Positions 7,069 through 14,364 of a DNA stretch of 21,041 nucleotides are shown in pieces (the stretch's first letter is position 1; each line of letters opens with the position of its first letter). A program made the translations under genes and the position numbers. The notes under the pieces were generated by a model. That model was not told the origin of the DNA. It did no database searches and saw only the letters and a program-made list of their open reading frames with translations. Origin of the DNA: an uncultured Bacillota bacterium (GTDB lineage Bacteria; Bacillota; Clostridia; Christensenellales; UBA1242); assembly GCA_947088415.1 (NCBI GenBank), contig CAMUGK010000009.1, positions 1-21,041 of the forward strand. The letters are read 5' to 3'.

Positions 7069-8097
7069 ATGAACGAAGAATTTAATTTAGAAAATATTGA
7101 GAAAACATTTGCTAGTTATAAAAAAGGTCAATTATTTGACGGGGTTGTTGTAATTAAACGTGAAGATGGCGTAATTTTCAACATTGGTGGTAAGAATGAT
7201 GCTTTTATTGCTAAAGAAGATTTTGAAGAGTTTAATGATGTTAAAATTGGCGACCGCTTCAAAGTTATGATTACAAATATGAAAAATGATGAAGGTCTTA
7301 TTGAAGTTTCTAAAAGTCAGGCAGATAGTTTAACTCTTGCAAACCAAAATGCTCAAAAACTTAAACTTGGAAGCAAGTTTTCTTTTGTTGTGACAAATTC
7401 CAATAATAGTGGAGTATATTCAAAACTTGGCGATTATGGCATTTTTATTCCTGCAAGCGAAGTAAGTAGTCATTTTGTTAAAGATTTTAAATCTCTTATC
7501 GGAAAACAATTTGAGGCGATTGTGACAGAGATAGACAAAGATAACAAAAATATTGTTGGCTCAATCAAGATATTACTTGAACAAATTAAACAATCGGCAG
7601 AAACAATGTTTTGGTCTTCAATCTTTATAAACAAAATTGTAAATGGCAGGGTTAAAAAGATTATGCCTTATGGAGCGTTTGTAGATGTTGATGGTGTAGA
7701 TTGTTTTGTGCATATCTCAAACCTTTCATATCAGCGAATTGAAAACCCAGACCAAGTTGTCAGTGTGGGAGAAAGTTATAATTTTAAAGTTATTGAACTT
7801 GACCGTGAAAATAAAAAGGTTGCACTAAGTAAAAAAGCTCTAGAAGAAAGTCCAAAAACAATGACATTAAAAGCCATTCAAGAAGGAGATGTTTTTGACG
7901 GCGAAGTAATTAAAATTTTAAAATTTGGTGCAATAATAAAACTAGAAAATGGAGTAACAGGACTTCTGCACATTTCAAATGCAACACAAGATAACCAAAA
8001 GCAAATTTACGAAATTGTTAAACTAGACGAAAAGATCAAAGTGCAAGTTTTAGCAATAGATTTAGAAGAAGAAAAAGTTTCATTTAAATTGCTTTAA
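7069..8097 (+). CDS. S1 RNA-binding domain protein (four S1 repeats, RpsA/IspH-S1-like)
   Basis: 342-residue protein made almost wholly of S1 (OB-fold) repeats at about 18-83, 99-168, 188-256 and 269-342. It resembles the short S1/YpfD-type proteins of Bacillota, thought to bind mRNA or ribosomes. The third repeat is the most canonical (NGRVKKIMPYGAFVDVDGVDCFVHISNLS) and the fourth also keeps GVTGLLHISN. The second repeat is degenerate. A GTG at 7057 is possible, but ATG 7069 fits better with MNEEFNLENIEKTF. A TTGACA at 7018-7023 lies upstream without a convincing -10. No terminator separates it from tRNA-Thr, so the tRNA may be read from the same transcript. It is not a full-length ribosomal S1, which has six repeats. 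Confidence 0.85.
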   Translation: MNEEFNLENIEKTFASYKKGQLFDGVVVIKREDGVIFNIGGKNDAFIAKEDFEEFNDVKIGDRFKVMITNMKNDEGLIEVSKSQADSLTLANQNAQKLKLGSKFSFVVTNSNNSGVYSKLGDYGIFIPASEVSSHFVKDFKSLIGKQFEAIVTEIDKDNKNIVGSIKILLEQIKQSAETMFWSSIFINKIVNGRVKKIMPYGAFVDVDGVDCFVHISNLSYQRIENPDQVVSVGESYNFKVIELDRENKKVALSKKALEESPKTMTLKAIQEGDVFDGEVIKILKFGAIIKLENGVTGLLHISNATQDNQKQIYEIVKLDEKIKVQVLAIDLEEEKVSFKLL

Positions 8098-8108
8098 TAA
8101 TGAAAAAT

Positions 8109-8152
8109 CAATATTTTGTGAGTAGTCTACGCATACTAGCCACAAGATATTG
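8109..8152 (-). repeat. Interspersed palindromic element, copy 2
   Basis: 44-base imperfect inverted repeat whose ends, CAATATTTTGTG (8109-8120) and CACAAGATATTG (8141-8152), pair with one wobble. Read on the - strand it contains TTGTGGCTAGTATGC (8131-8145), identical to copy 1. It lies between the S1 gene and tRNA-Thr, ending three bases before the tRNA 5' end. Confidence 0.85.
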
Positions 8153-8155
8153 TGT

Positions 8156-8231
8156 GCTGGCGTAGCTTAGTTGGTAAAGCACTCGACTCGTAACCGAGAG
8201 ACCACGGGTTCGATTCCCGTCGCCAGCTCCA
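8156..8231 (+). tRNA. tRNA-Thr (anticodon CGT)
   Basis: Complete cloverleaf. Acceptor GCTGGCG (8156-8162) pairs with CGCCAGC (8221-8227), with discriminator T and encoded CCA. The D stem is GCTT/AAGC, the anticodon loop CTCGTAA carries CGT, and the T arm is ACGGG-TTCGATT-CCCGT. It reads ACG codons. The anticodon stem has an A31-C39 mismatch at its loop end; the other four pairs are normal. No own promoter is seen upstream. Confidence 0.95.
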
Positions 8232-8313
8232 AATATATAAAGATAAACCTTGTTTTTAAAGTTATATTTTTAATAGTAAATAAATTCGACTTTTAGGAGA
8301 AAAGGTCATTAAT

Positions 8314-8799
8314 ATGCATTTAAGAATTAGAAGATTGACTCAAGAAGATTATTTGGTTTGGGAAGAAAAAGCAAGGGCTTTGTTTTCAAAGGAAGATTTT
8401 TGTGATGCAAAATATCTTATTAACTTTAAAGATAAAGTTAAAGGCTGGTGTTTAATAAATGATAAAGAAGAGTGGGTGGGTTGTTGTTTTATAAATACAA
8501 AGTCGCATTCTTTTAATCGGGATGGCGTTCACTTTTTGGAAATTTGTACCTTTCCAAAATTCCGCGGGAGGGGGTACGGCAAATATTTATTGAAAATTAT
8601 GTTTGATAACTCTTTAAATAAAACAAAATCCGCTTGCATTGCTCCAAACAACAATGCTTCTATCAGGCTTTTTGAAAAATATGGCTTTAAAGAAAGTGGG
8701 AGGCATAAGTGTTGGAAGGTGTATTTGTGTGATAAAGATTATTATCCACCTTTAGTTAAAAGTTTGGAGTTGAAAGAAGTTTATTTAAAGTTGTCATAA
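8314..8799 (+). CDS. GNAT-family N-acetyltransferase
   Basis: 161-residue acetyl-CoA-dependent acyltransferase of unknown substrate. The acetyl-CoA pyrophosphate-binding motif R84-G-R-G-Y-G89 follows the beta4 strand FLEICTFPKF, and the C-terminal ASIRLFEKYGFKESGRH is the usual motif B. It has an AGGAGAAAAGG ribosome site 8 bases before ATG 8314. It is followed after 15 bases by ogt with its own AGGAG site, so the two are probably co-transcribed. No clear promoter is visible in the 82 bases after tRNA-Thr. Confidence 0.88.
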   Translation: MHLRIRRLTQEDYLVWEEKARALFSKEDFCDAKYLINFKDKVKGWCLINDKEEWVGCCFINTKSHSFNRDGVHFLEICTFPKFRGRGYGKYLLKIMFDNSLNKTKSACIAPNNNASIRLFEKYGFKESGRHKCWKVYLCDKDYYPPLVKSLELKEVYLKLS

Positions 8800-8814
8800 A
8801 ATCTAGGAGAAGTT

Positions 8815-9339
8815 ATGCCATTTAAAACTACATACTTTTCGCCAATAGGTAAACTTACTTTGGTTAGTAATGGGAAAAGTTTGCTTGGGCTTTTTATTGA
8901 AGGTCAAAAGTATTTTTTGAGTAAATTTGACAAAATGATTGAAAATGATAATCTTGAAATATTCCATAAAACAAAGGTTTGGCTTGAAAGATATTTTAAT
9001 GGAGAAAAACCTAATATAAAAGATTTATCACTTTCTCCACAAGGTAGTGATTTTGCTAATATTGTATGGAGCGAACTTATTAAAATTCCATATGGTCAAA
9101 CGATTACATACGGCGAACTTGCCTTAACGATAGCAAGAAAACTTGGGAAAGTCAAAATGTCGGCACAGGCCATTGGTGGTGCAGTCGGACATAACCCGAT
9201 TTCAATTATTATTCCATGTCATAGAGTGGTTGGGAAAAACGGAAATTTAACAGGTTATGCTGGTGGTTTGGATTTAAAAATCAAACTTCTTGAACATGAA
9301 AAACTAGATATGACAAAATTTTATCTTCCTAAAAAATAA
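8815..9339 (+). CDS. ogt: Methylated-DNA--[protein]-cysteine S-methyltransferase
   Basis: Repairs O6-alkylguanine in DNA by moving the alkyl group irreversibly to its own cysteine. 174 residues. The active-site motif IIIPCHRVVG places the acceptor at Cys135, followed by GYAGGLDLKIKLLEHE. The helix-turn-helix part is IPYGQTITYGELA...MSAQAIGGAVGHNP. Where the human enzyme has an arginine finger (RAVG) this protein has Gln (SAQAIGG), a variant I recall as common in Bacillota. The N-terminal domain (about 1-70) is of the usual size. It shares an operon with the preceding GNAT, and its terminator overlaps the promoter of the next gene. Confidence 0.95.
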   Translation: MPFKTTYFSPIGKLTLVSNGKSLLGLFIEGQKYFLSKFDKMIENDNLEIFHKTKVWLERYFNGEKPNIKDLSLSPQGSDFANIVWSELIKIPYGQTITYGELALTIARKLGKVKMSAQAIGGAVGHNPISIIIPCHRVVGKNGNLTGYAGGLDLKIKLLEHEKLDMTKFYLPKK

Positions 9340-9351
9340 AAAATATTATAT

Positions 9352-9378
9352 AAATCCTTGACAAAGGATTTTATTTTT
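9352..9378 (+). terminator. Terminator of the GNAT-ogt unit
   Basis: AAATCCTT (9352-9359) pairs with AAGGATTT (9364-9371) around the loop GACA, followed by TATTTTT. The -35 hexamer TTGACA of the tetR promoter is formed by the stem end and this loop. Confidence 0.7.
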
Positions 9379-9386
9379 CATATACT
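9358..9386 (+). promoter_or_regulatory. Sigma-A promoter of the tetR-ABC exporter operon
   Basis: TTGACA (9358-9363), a 17-base spacer and TATACT (9381-9386). The start codon of tetR lies 42 bases after the -10. The operator candidate at 9387-9416 covers the expected transcription start. Confidence 0.85.
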
Positions 9387-9416
9387 TAAAACATATGTTG
9401 CAAAACAAGCGTTTTA
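9387..9416 (+). promoter_or_regulatory. Candidate TetR-family operator (30-bp dyad)
   Basis: The sequence has the symmetric pattern TAAAAC-N3-TGTT-N4-AACA-N3-GTTTTA; 20 of its 30 positions are paired by symmetry. It begins at the base after the -10 box, where bound repressor would block initiation, and lies directly before the TetR-family gene. Autoregulation is an inference from position and symmetry. Confidence 0.7.
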
Positions 9417-9428
9417 GATAGGAGATTT

Positions 9429-9998
9429 ATGCCACCAATTGCAAAGTTTAAAAGAGAAGAAATAATTGATTGTGCTTTAAGTATTGTTGAAAAAAAAGGG
9501 TGTGATGCACTTACTGCTCGTGCTTTGGGGCAGGAATTGGGTTCTTCGCCGCGACCTATCTTTACGATATTCAAAAGTATGGATGAAGTTTTCGATGAAG
9601 TTGTCAAAAAAGCCTATGAGATTTATCACGAATATCTTAACCAAGGGTTAAATGAAAAGCCTTCTTTTAAGGGTTGCGGAAAGGCTTATATAAAATTTGC
9701 AAATCAACACCCAAAGTTATTTATGTTGCTATTTATGAAAGAGAATCAAGACCAGCCAGATATTAATCACGTTTTACATGCGGTAGAGAATGATTATGAC
9801 AAAGTTTTAAACTCTATAACAAGCACTTATAATATCAGCAATTCTTTAGCAAAAAAATTGTATCAACATCTTTGGATTTATTCACATGGCATTGCTGTTT
9901 TGATTGCAACAAAGGTATGTTCATTCACTCCTGAAGAAATATCAAATATGTTAACAGAGGTTTTTATAGGATTACTTAAAAATTTAAAGGGAGAGTAA
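9429..9998 (+). CDS. TetR/AcrR-family transcriptional regulator
   Basis: 189 residues. The N-terminal DNA-binding domain (about 6-58) has the family pattern REEIIDCALSIVEKKGCDALTARALGQELGSSPRPIFTIFKSMDEVFDEV. The C-terminal ligand domain (about 75-189) is all-helical and contains QHLWIYSHGIAVLIAT, like the WHG-type TetR C-domains. A GGAG site lies 5 bases before ATG 9429. Four bases separate it from the ABC ATPase, so it heads the operon and most likely represses the exporter until a ligand, unknown here, binds. The dyad at 9387-9416 is the probable binding site. Confidence 0.93.
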   Translation: MPPIAKFKREEIIDCALSIVEKKGCDALTARALGQELGSSPRPIFTIFKSMDEVFDEVVKKAYEIYHEYLNQGLNEKPSFKGCGKAYIKFANQHPKLFMLLFMKENQDQPDINHVLHAVENDYDKVLNSITSTYNISNSLAKKLYQHLWIYSHGIAVLIATKVCSFTPEEISNMLTEVFIGLLKNLKGE

Positions 9999-10002
9999 TA
10001 AA

Positions 10003-10911
10003 ATGTCGGAAATTTTAAGAGTTGAAAATTTATCTAAAAGTTTTGGTGCATTGAAAGCGGTTGACGATCTTTCATTTAAAGTTGAAAGTGGCAAACTTTT
10101 TGCATTTTTGGGTCAAAATGGTGCTGGCAAAAGCACAACAATCAATATGCTTATTGGAATTTTAGAAAAAGACAATGGCAAGATTGTCTATGCGGGAGAT
10201 AAAAATTTTAAAGAGTTCAAAGAAAAAATTGGTGTTGTCTTTCAAAACAATATTTTGGATGATTATCTAACTGTTGAAGAAAATTTAAAACTTTTTGGCA
10301 GGCTTTATTCCAAGAATAATGAAAGTGTTAAAGAACGTTATGAAGAATTAGCTAAACTTTTGGAATTTAAGGAATTTGAAAAGAAAAAATTTAGAACTCT
10401 TTCTGGGGGACAAAAACGTAGAGTTGAAGTTGCAAGGGCATTGTTTAATACGCCAGAAATCTTGTTTATGGATGAGCCTACAACAGGACTTGACCCTAAA
10501 ACTCGAATTGATGTTTGGAAAATTGTAAATAAAATTCGAAAAGAAACTGGCATGACGGTTTTCTTGACAACACATTATATGGAAGAGACTAATGATGCCG
10601 ACGAAGTTGTTATAATCCATAATGGAAAGAAGATAGCCGAGGGCAGTCCAACCTTGCTAAAAGAAAAATATTCTTCAGATAAGGTTAAAATCCTGCCTAA
10701 AAATTTCAAAAACTTTGAAAAACTTGTTAAAGATATGTCGTTCACAAATATAGCTGATACTTTTGAATTTTTATTTAAAGATGCAGATAAGGAGATTTTA
10801 TTTTTGAATAAAATTAGAAATGAAATCAAATATTTTGAAGTTGTAAAAGGCAGTATGGATGATGTTTTCTTAAACGCTTTGGAAGAAGTTAAAAAAGGAG
10901 AAGAAAAATGA
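10003..10911 (+). CDS. ABC transporter ATP-binding protein (ABC-2 exporter, drug/antibiotic type)
   Basis: 302-residue nucleotide-binding subunit that powers an exporter together with the next gene. Walker A GQNGAGKST at 37-45, Q-loop Q81, signature LSGGQ at 133-137, Walker B ILFMDE at 153-158 and switch His191 in TTHYMEE are all intact. The C-terminal 90 residues are the usual extra domain of CcmA/DrrA-type ATPases. GGAGAG precedes ATG 10003. Its stop overlaps the permease start by 4 bases (ATGA), indicating coupled translation. The substrate cannot be told from the sequence; a TetR regulator upstream suggests export of a toxic compound or drug. Confidence 0.95.
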   Translation: MSEILRVENLSKSFGALKAVDDLSFKVESGKLFAFLGQNGAGKSTTINMLIGILEKDNGKIVYAGDKNFKEFKEKIGVVFQNNILDDYLTVEENLKLFGRLYSKNNESVKERYEELAKLLEFKEFEKKKFRTLSGGQKRRVEVARALFNTPEILFMDEPTTGLDPKTRIDVWKIVNKIRKETGMTVFLTTHYMEETNDADEVVIIHNGKKIAEGSPTLLKEKYSSDKVKILPKNFKNFEKLVKDMSFTNIADTFEFLFKDADKEILFLNKIRNEIKYFEVVKGSMDDVFLNALEEVKKGEEK

Positions 10912-11840
10912 AAGATATCTTAGTGTTAACTAAAAGAAATTGTCTTTTATTTATAAGAAGCAAACAAGTTGTTTTTTCTTCATTATTTTCAAGTTTAATT
11001 TTAATAGTTTTATATTTTCTATTTATTGCAAATCTTTATTCACAAGGTTTTAATGATACGGCAGGGTTAACACTTTCTTCAAATCAAATTAATGCACTTA
11101 TTTATATGCAAATGATAATGGGCGTGCTTGTCATCAATTCGGTTTCTCTGTCAACGGGGATGTTTCAATTTATGGCAAGGGATTTTGAAACTCAAAAGAC
11201 TAATGCATTATTGTTGACAAAAACAAAACCTTATCAAATAACATTGTCTTATTTGCTCTCAGCATTTTTAATTACAATCTTACTTAATATTGTAACTTTA
11301 ATTGTTTCTGTAATCATCATAGGTGCGTCAACAAGTGTGTGGCTAGGGGCTGGTGCTTTCTTTGCTGTTGTTGGAGTCATGATAATCACAACAATTGTTG
11401 GTTGTGCAGTTATGCTTTTAGTAACTTCAATTGTTCGTTCTTCAGTTGCAGTTGGCGTTATAACTGGTTGTTTAGGGTCTATTTTAGGTTTCCTTTGTGG
11501 AATTTATATGCCATATACAAACATGGGTAAGGAAGCAATTTATGTTGGCTCATTTCTGCCATTCACACATATGGTAATTTGGCTTAAACAAATAACGCTA
11601 GGCAATTTATTTTTTCAATTTGGAGTGCCAACCGATGTTGCAGACAAAATGATAGACGTGTGGTTTTCGGGTGGCAATGTAGGTTTATGTGGTGCAAATA
11701 TTCCACTTTGGGGAATGATTCTGCTTTCAATTGGGGTAGGGTTAATTTGTTTTGGAATTTCAATTTTACTTTTAACTAAAATGTTCAGAAAAAACAGATT
11801 AACAAAAGTAAAAAAGATTAAAAAGGTTGTTAAAAGTTGA
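10908..11840 (+). CDS. ABC-2 type transporter permease
   Basis: 310-residue membrane subunit partnering the preceding ATPase. Six hydrophobic segments are visible at about 22-44, 61-82, 113-138, 146-173, 178-201 and 269-290, the topology of ABC-2 (DrrB-like) permeases. A long loop lies between the fifth and sixth. The amphipathic start KDILVLTKRNCLLFIRSKQVVF and the Lys-rich C-terminus (KMFRKNRLTKVKKIKKVVKS) put both ends in the cytoplasm by the positive-inside rule. It is one half-transporter, so a dimer is expected. It is co-transcribed with the TetR and ATPase genes. Confidence 0.92.
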   Translation: MKDILVLTKRNCLLFIRSKQVVFSSLFSSLILIVLYFLFIANLYSQGFNDTAGLTLSSNQINALIYMQMIMGVLVINSVSLSTGMFQFMARDFETQKTNALLLTKTKPYQITLSYLLSAFLITILLNIVTLIVSVIIIGASTSVWLGAGAFFAVVGVMIITTIVGCAVMLLVTSIVRSSVAVGVITGCLGSILGFLCGIYMPYTNMGKEAIYVGSFLPFTHMVIWLKQITLGNLFFQFGVPTDVADKMIDVWFSGGNVGLCGANIPLWGMILLSIGVGLICFGISILLLTKMFRKNRLTKVKKIKKVVKS

Positions 11841-11850
11841 GAAGATAGAT

Positions 11851-12405
11851 ATGGAAAAGTTAAAGTATGTTAAGGTAGATTTAAATAATATTGATTTAGC
11901 GTTTAATATTCAAAAAAATGAATGGCCAAATGACCAAGATTATGAAAATTTTGTTGAAACAGCAAGGTTTGGTGATGAAAAGAATGTTAACTTTATAGTT
12001 TATTTAAAAGATAAACCGATTGGTATAACAGGAGTTTATACAGAAGATTTAGATCCTAAATCTATGTGGCTAAATTGGTATTGTATTTTGCCAGAGTATA
12101 GAGGTAAAGGCTATGGAAAACAAATTTTATTTGACACAATTTCTTATTGTAAAAGTTTTGATGATATAGATTATTTTAGAATTGACACTTCTTTTAATAT
12201 TAAAAGGGCTTCAAGTAATTTGTATTTAAAAGTTATGGATTTTGTAGAAAAATACACCGCAGAAGATGATGAAAATTATGTTTCAGGAAATTATATTTGT
12301 TCTAAAAAGTTAAAGGAAAATATTGACTATGTTCCTTGGAATAATAGAAATCTTCACCTGCGTGAATATTACAACAATACAAAATCGCAAGAAAGTGATA
12401 ATTAG
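11851..12405 (+). CDS. GNAT-family N-acetyltransferase (second)
   Basis: 184-residue acetyltransferase with motif A as R84-G-K-G-Y-G89 after the strand WLNWYCILPEY, and SSNLYLKVMDF in the motif B position. It is unlike the GNAT at 8314 outside these motifs and has a longer, charged C-terminus. ATG 11851 follows the permease stop by 10 bases. A TTG at 11827 inside the permease is rejected. The ribosome site (GAGAAG) is weak. Its place in the exporter operon could mean it modifies the same compound the exporter removes, but nothing in the protein shows the substrate. Confidence 0.85.
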   Translation: MEKLKYVKVDLNNIDLAFNIQKNEWPNDQDYENFVETARFGDEKNVNFIVYLKDKPIGITGVYTEDLDPKSMWLNWYCILPEYRGKGYGKQILFDTISYCKSFDDIDYFRIDTSFNIKRASSNLYLKVMDFVEKYTAEDDENYVSGNYICSKKLKENIDYVPWNNRNLHLREYYNNTKSQESDN

Positions 12406-12414
12406 GAGAAAATT

Positions 12415-12846
12415 ATGCAAAATTTTGGAATGAGTATGTTATGGTTTTGGGTGTGCTATATTGTCGTCACACTTATTGGAATGCTTCACACAATATTTAA
12501 TATAACCGTTCTTCATATGAAATCTATGAAAGATGGACCGGGTATGGGTGAGGGTTATGAGAAAACTAAACCTTGGCATCCTTTATATAATATTATTTTA
12601 TTTACTTTGTTTGGCTGGCTGTATATGTCAGGATTAGAAAACCCGACTATTATCGAAGCACTTATAACTGGTGGGATTTGGGCAGGTATTTGCATTGTTT
12701 TTGACCTTTTTGGTTGGGTTATAATTAAGCATCCTTGGAGTTTGACATTTAAAGGTTTTTATGTTGATTATCAACCTTGGATAACTTTAATTTATTTGGC
12801 AATTTTTCTAGGTCCAATCATTGGTTATGCTTTTTGTTTAATTTAA
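12415..12846 (+). CDS. Four-helix integral membrane protein, function unknown
   Basis: 143 residues with hydrophobic segments at about 9-31, 56-72, 82-105 and 120-142. Conserved-looking loop motifs are HMKSMKDGPGMGEGYEKTKPWHPLYN between helices 1 and 2, and KHPWSLTFKGFYVDYQPWITLIY before helix 4, with several Trp, His and Pro residues. An AGGAG site lies 6 bases before the ATG. It is the last gene before a strong terminator and is probably the end of the exporter operon. I do not recognise a named family. Confidence 0.8.
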   Translation: MQNFGMSMLWFWVCYIVVTLIGMLHTIFNITVLHMKSMKDGPGMGEGYEKTKPWHPLYNIILFTLFGWLYMSGLENPTIIEALITGGIWAGICIVFDLFGWVIIKHPWSLTFKGFYVDYQPWITLIYLAIFLGPIIGYAFCLI

Positions 12847-12877
12847 AATATCGCCATATTTTATGGCGATATTTTTT
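12845..12877. terminator. Strong bidirectional terminator
   Basis: A 14-base arm (12845-12858, centred on TATCGCCATA) pairs with 12862-12875 around TTT and runs into T6. It ends the exporter operon. The A-rich left side also suits the converging collagen gene. Confidence 0.92.
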
Positions 12878-12893
12878 AAGATGTTGTTTTAAG

Positions 12894-14153
12894 TTAAGCT
12901 AATTGAATAATTGAAAGGGTTGCACCAGCACCAGTTTGCAATACTGCAGCACCAGCCAATCCGAAAAGTTGAAGTGAAACAGTTGCATTTGCAGGCAGAT
13001 TGACAATTACACTGTTGTTAAAACTAGATAACGTTACAACAGGTTGAATTGTTGAAGGTGCATAAGCTGTTCCATTTATTAAAATACGTGAGCCGAGTGC
13101 TAAACCACCAGTCAAATGCACTTCATAATTAATTTGATATTTTCCAGCTGTTGTCACAGTAAAATCTGTATTTCCAGCATTAGGTGTAATACCAGCAGTT
13201 GTGATTTGGTTGTTAGGAAGTGGAACAAGTGTTCCGTCTAAAATTACAGCAATCGTTGAACCTGCTGTGTTGGCTGCAAAAGCAGAGTTGGCGGTTATGT
13301 TTGGCCCTGTTGCACCAGTAGCACCAGTCGCTCCAGTAACGCCCGTTGCGCCGGTCGGTCCAGTAATACTTAAACCAGTAGCTCCAGTCGGTCCAGTAAT
13401 AGATAATCCTGCAGGTCCAGTTGCGCCCGTTGGGCCTGTCACTCCAGTCGCCCCTGTAGGACCAGTCACGCCTTGAATGCCTTGAATGCCTTGTGGACCA
13501 GTTGCACCAGTTGCTCCAGTAGGACCAATTAAACCTTGAACGCCTTGTAAGCCTTGTGGACCAGTTGCACCTGTTGCTCCGGTAGGACCAGTAGGTCCTG
13601 TTATAGATAAACCGTCAGCCCCAGTTGCTCCAGTAACACCCGTTGCACCAGTAGGACCAGTGGGTCCAGTAACGCCCGTTGCGCCACTAGGGCCTGTAGG
13701 ACCAGTAATACTTAAACCAGTCGCACCTGTGATGCCAGTAGCTCCGGTAGGACCAGTCACACCTTGAATTCCTTGTATGCCTTGTGGACCGATAGGACCA
13801 GTTGTGCCAGTCGCGCCAGTTGGTCCAGTGATACCAGTCGCGCCAGTAGGCCCTTGAATGCCTTGCAATCCTTGAACACCTTGTGGTCCAGTAGGTCCTA
13901 TAGCACCTGCAAGCCCAGTTGGACCTGTTACTCCAGTTGCACCAGTCGCGCCGGTTGCACCAGTCGCTCCAGTTCCAGCAGGACCAGTCGCTCCAGTTGG
14001 GCCAGTTGGGCCCATTGGGCCACGTTCGCCAGGGACTAAGATTTCTCTTGTTTGAATAAGAGGAATTATTACTTTTTTGTTATTACAACAATTATTTTGA
14101 TTATTAAAACTCATGCCAAAACAACATCTACGATTATTATTGAAAAAATCCAT
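12894..14153 (-). CDS. Collagen-like (BclA-type) spore-surface protein
   Basis: 419 residues in three parts. Residues 1-41 are Asn/Cys-rich, with paired cysteines (RRCCFG, NNCCNN), and lack a classical signal peptide. Residues 42-283 are Gly-X-Y repeats, mostly GPT and GAT, giving many Thr for possible O-glycosylation, as known for BclA. Residues 284-419 resemble the C1q/TNF-like BclA C-terminal domain that trimerises such fibres. The triplets are broken four times by GLSIT and once near GPAGTGATG. Four GPQGIQGIQG-like blocks give DNA-level repeats at about 13469-13500, 13532-13563, 13760-13790 and 13851-13890. With the sporulation genes nearby, an exosporium or spore-coat filament is likely. 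AAAGGA precedes the start. Confidence 0.9.
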   Translation of the reverse strand: MDFFNNNRRCCFGMSFNNQNNCCNNKKVIIPLIQTREILVPGERGPMGPTGPTGATGPAGTGATGATGATGATGVTGPTGLAGAIGPTGPQGVQGLQGIQGPTGATGITGPTGATGTTGPIGPQGIQGIQGVTGPTGATGITGATGLSITGPTGPSGATGVTGPTGPTGATGVTGATGADGLSITGPTGPTGATGATGPQGLQGVQGLIGPTGATGATGPQGIQGIQGVTGPTGATGVTGPTGATGPAGLSITGPTGATGLSITGPTGATGVTGATGATGATGPNITANSAFAANTAGSTIAVILDGTLVPLPNNQITTAGITPNAGNTDFTVTTAGKYQINYEVHLTGGLALGSRILINGTAYAPSTIQPVVTLSSFNNSVIVNLPANATVSLQLFGLAGAAVLQTGAGATLSIIQLA

Positions 14154-14164
14154 AGTTGTTTCCT

Positions 14165-14189
14165 TTTGGGCAAGATTTGCTTGCCCAAA
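14165..14189 (-). promoter_or_regulatory. Leader hairpin of the collagen-like gene
   Basis: A perfect 10-bp inverted repeat, TTTGGGCAAG (14165-14174) and CTTGCCCAAA (14180-14189), with a 5-base loop. It lies 11 bases before the start codon and directly touches the ribosome site (AAAGGA on the - strand). It could limit translation, stabilise the mRNA, or be a protein-binding site. No T run follows, so it is not a terminator. Confidence 0.6.
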
Positions 14190-14248
14190 TACATTTTATT
14201 CAAATACTTTAAAAATTGTTAATAAATTAAAAAAATGTAGCATTTTAT

Positions 14249-14276
14249 TTGACAATCTCTCTTTTTTTATTATAAA
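14249..14276 (+). promoter_or_regulatory. Sigma-A promoter of pflB
   Basis: TTGACA (14249-14254), a 16-base spacer and TATAAA (14271-14276), about 88 bases before the pflB start. The leader that follows holds a nested inverted repeat: GACAAT (14284-14289) with ATTGTC (14324-14329), and AAAATGCTA (14301-14309) with TAGTATTTT (14314-14322). Confidence 0.75.
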
Positions 14277-14364
14277 ATATCACGACAATAATAAGGTGAT
14301 AAAATGCTAATAATAGTATTTTGATTGTCATAATAAAAAATATATATGAAAAAAGGAGAATTTT

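Noticed and set aside
9352..9371. Attenuator or riboswitch before tetR
   Set aside because: The hairpin lies upstream of the expected transcription start and is better explained as the ogt terminator.
10338..10829. Several - strand frames opposite the ABC ATPase
   Set aside because: They overlap the Walker B, signature and switch motifs of a clear gene and are antisense shadows.
13300..14035. Regular short repeats that could suggest a CRISPR array or satellite
   Set aside because: The periodicity is 9 bases and multiples, in frame with Gly-X-Y codons; there are no unique spacers and no cas genes.
13201..14039. Open + strand frames opposite the collagen gene encoding Pro/Ala/Val-rich and Ser/Arg-rich peptides
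   Set aside because: They are complement-strand shadows of the Gly-X-Y codon repeats and have no ribosome site or independent coding character.
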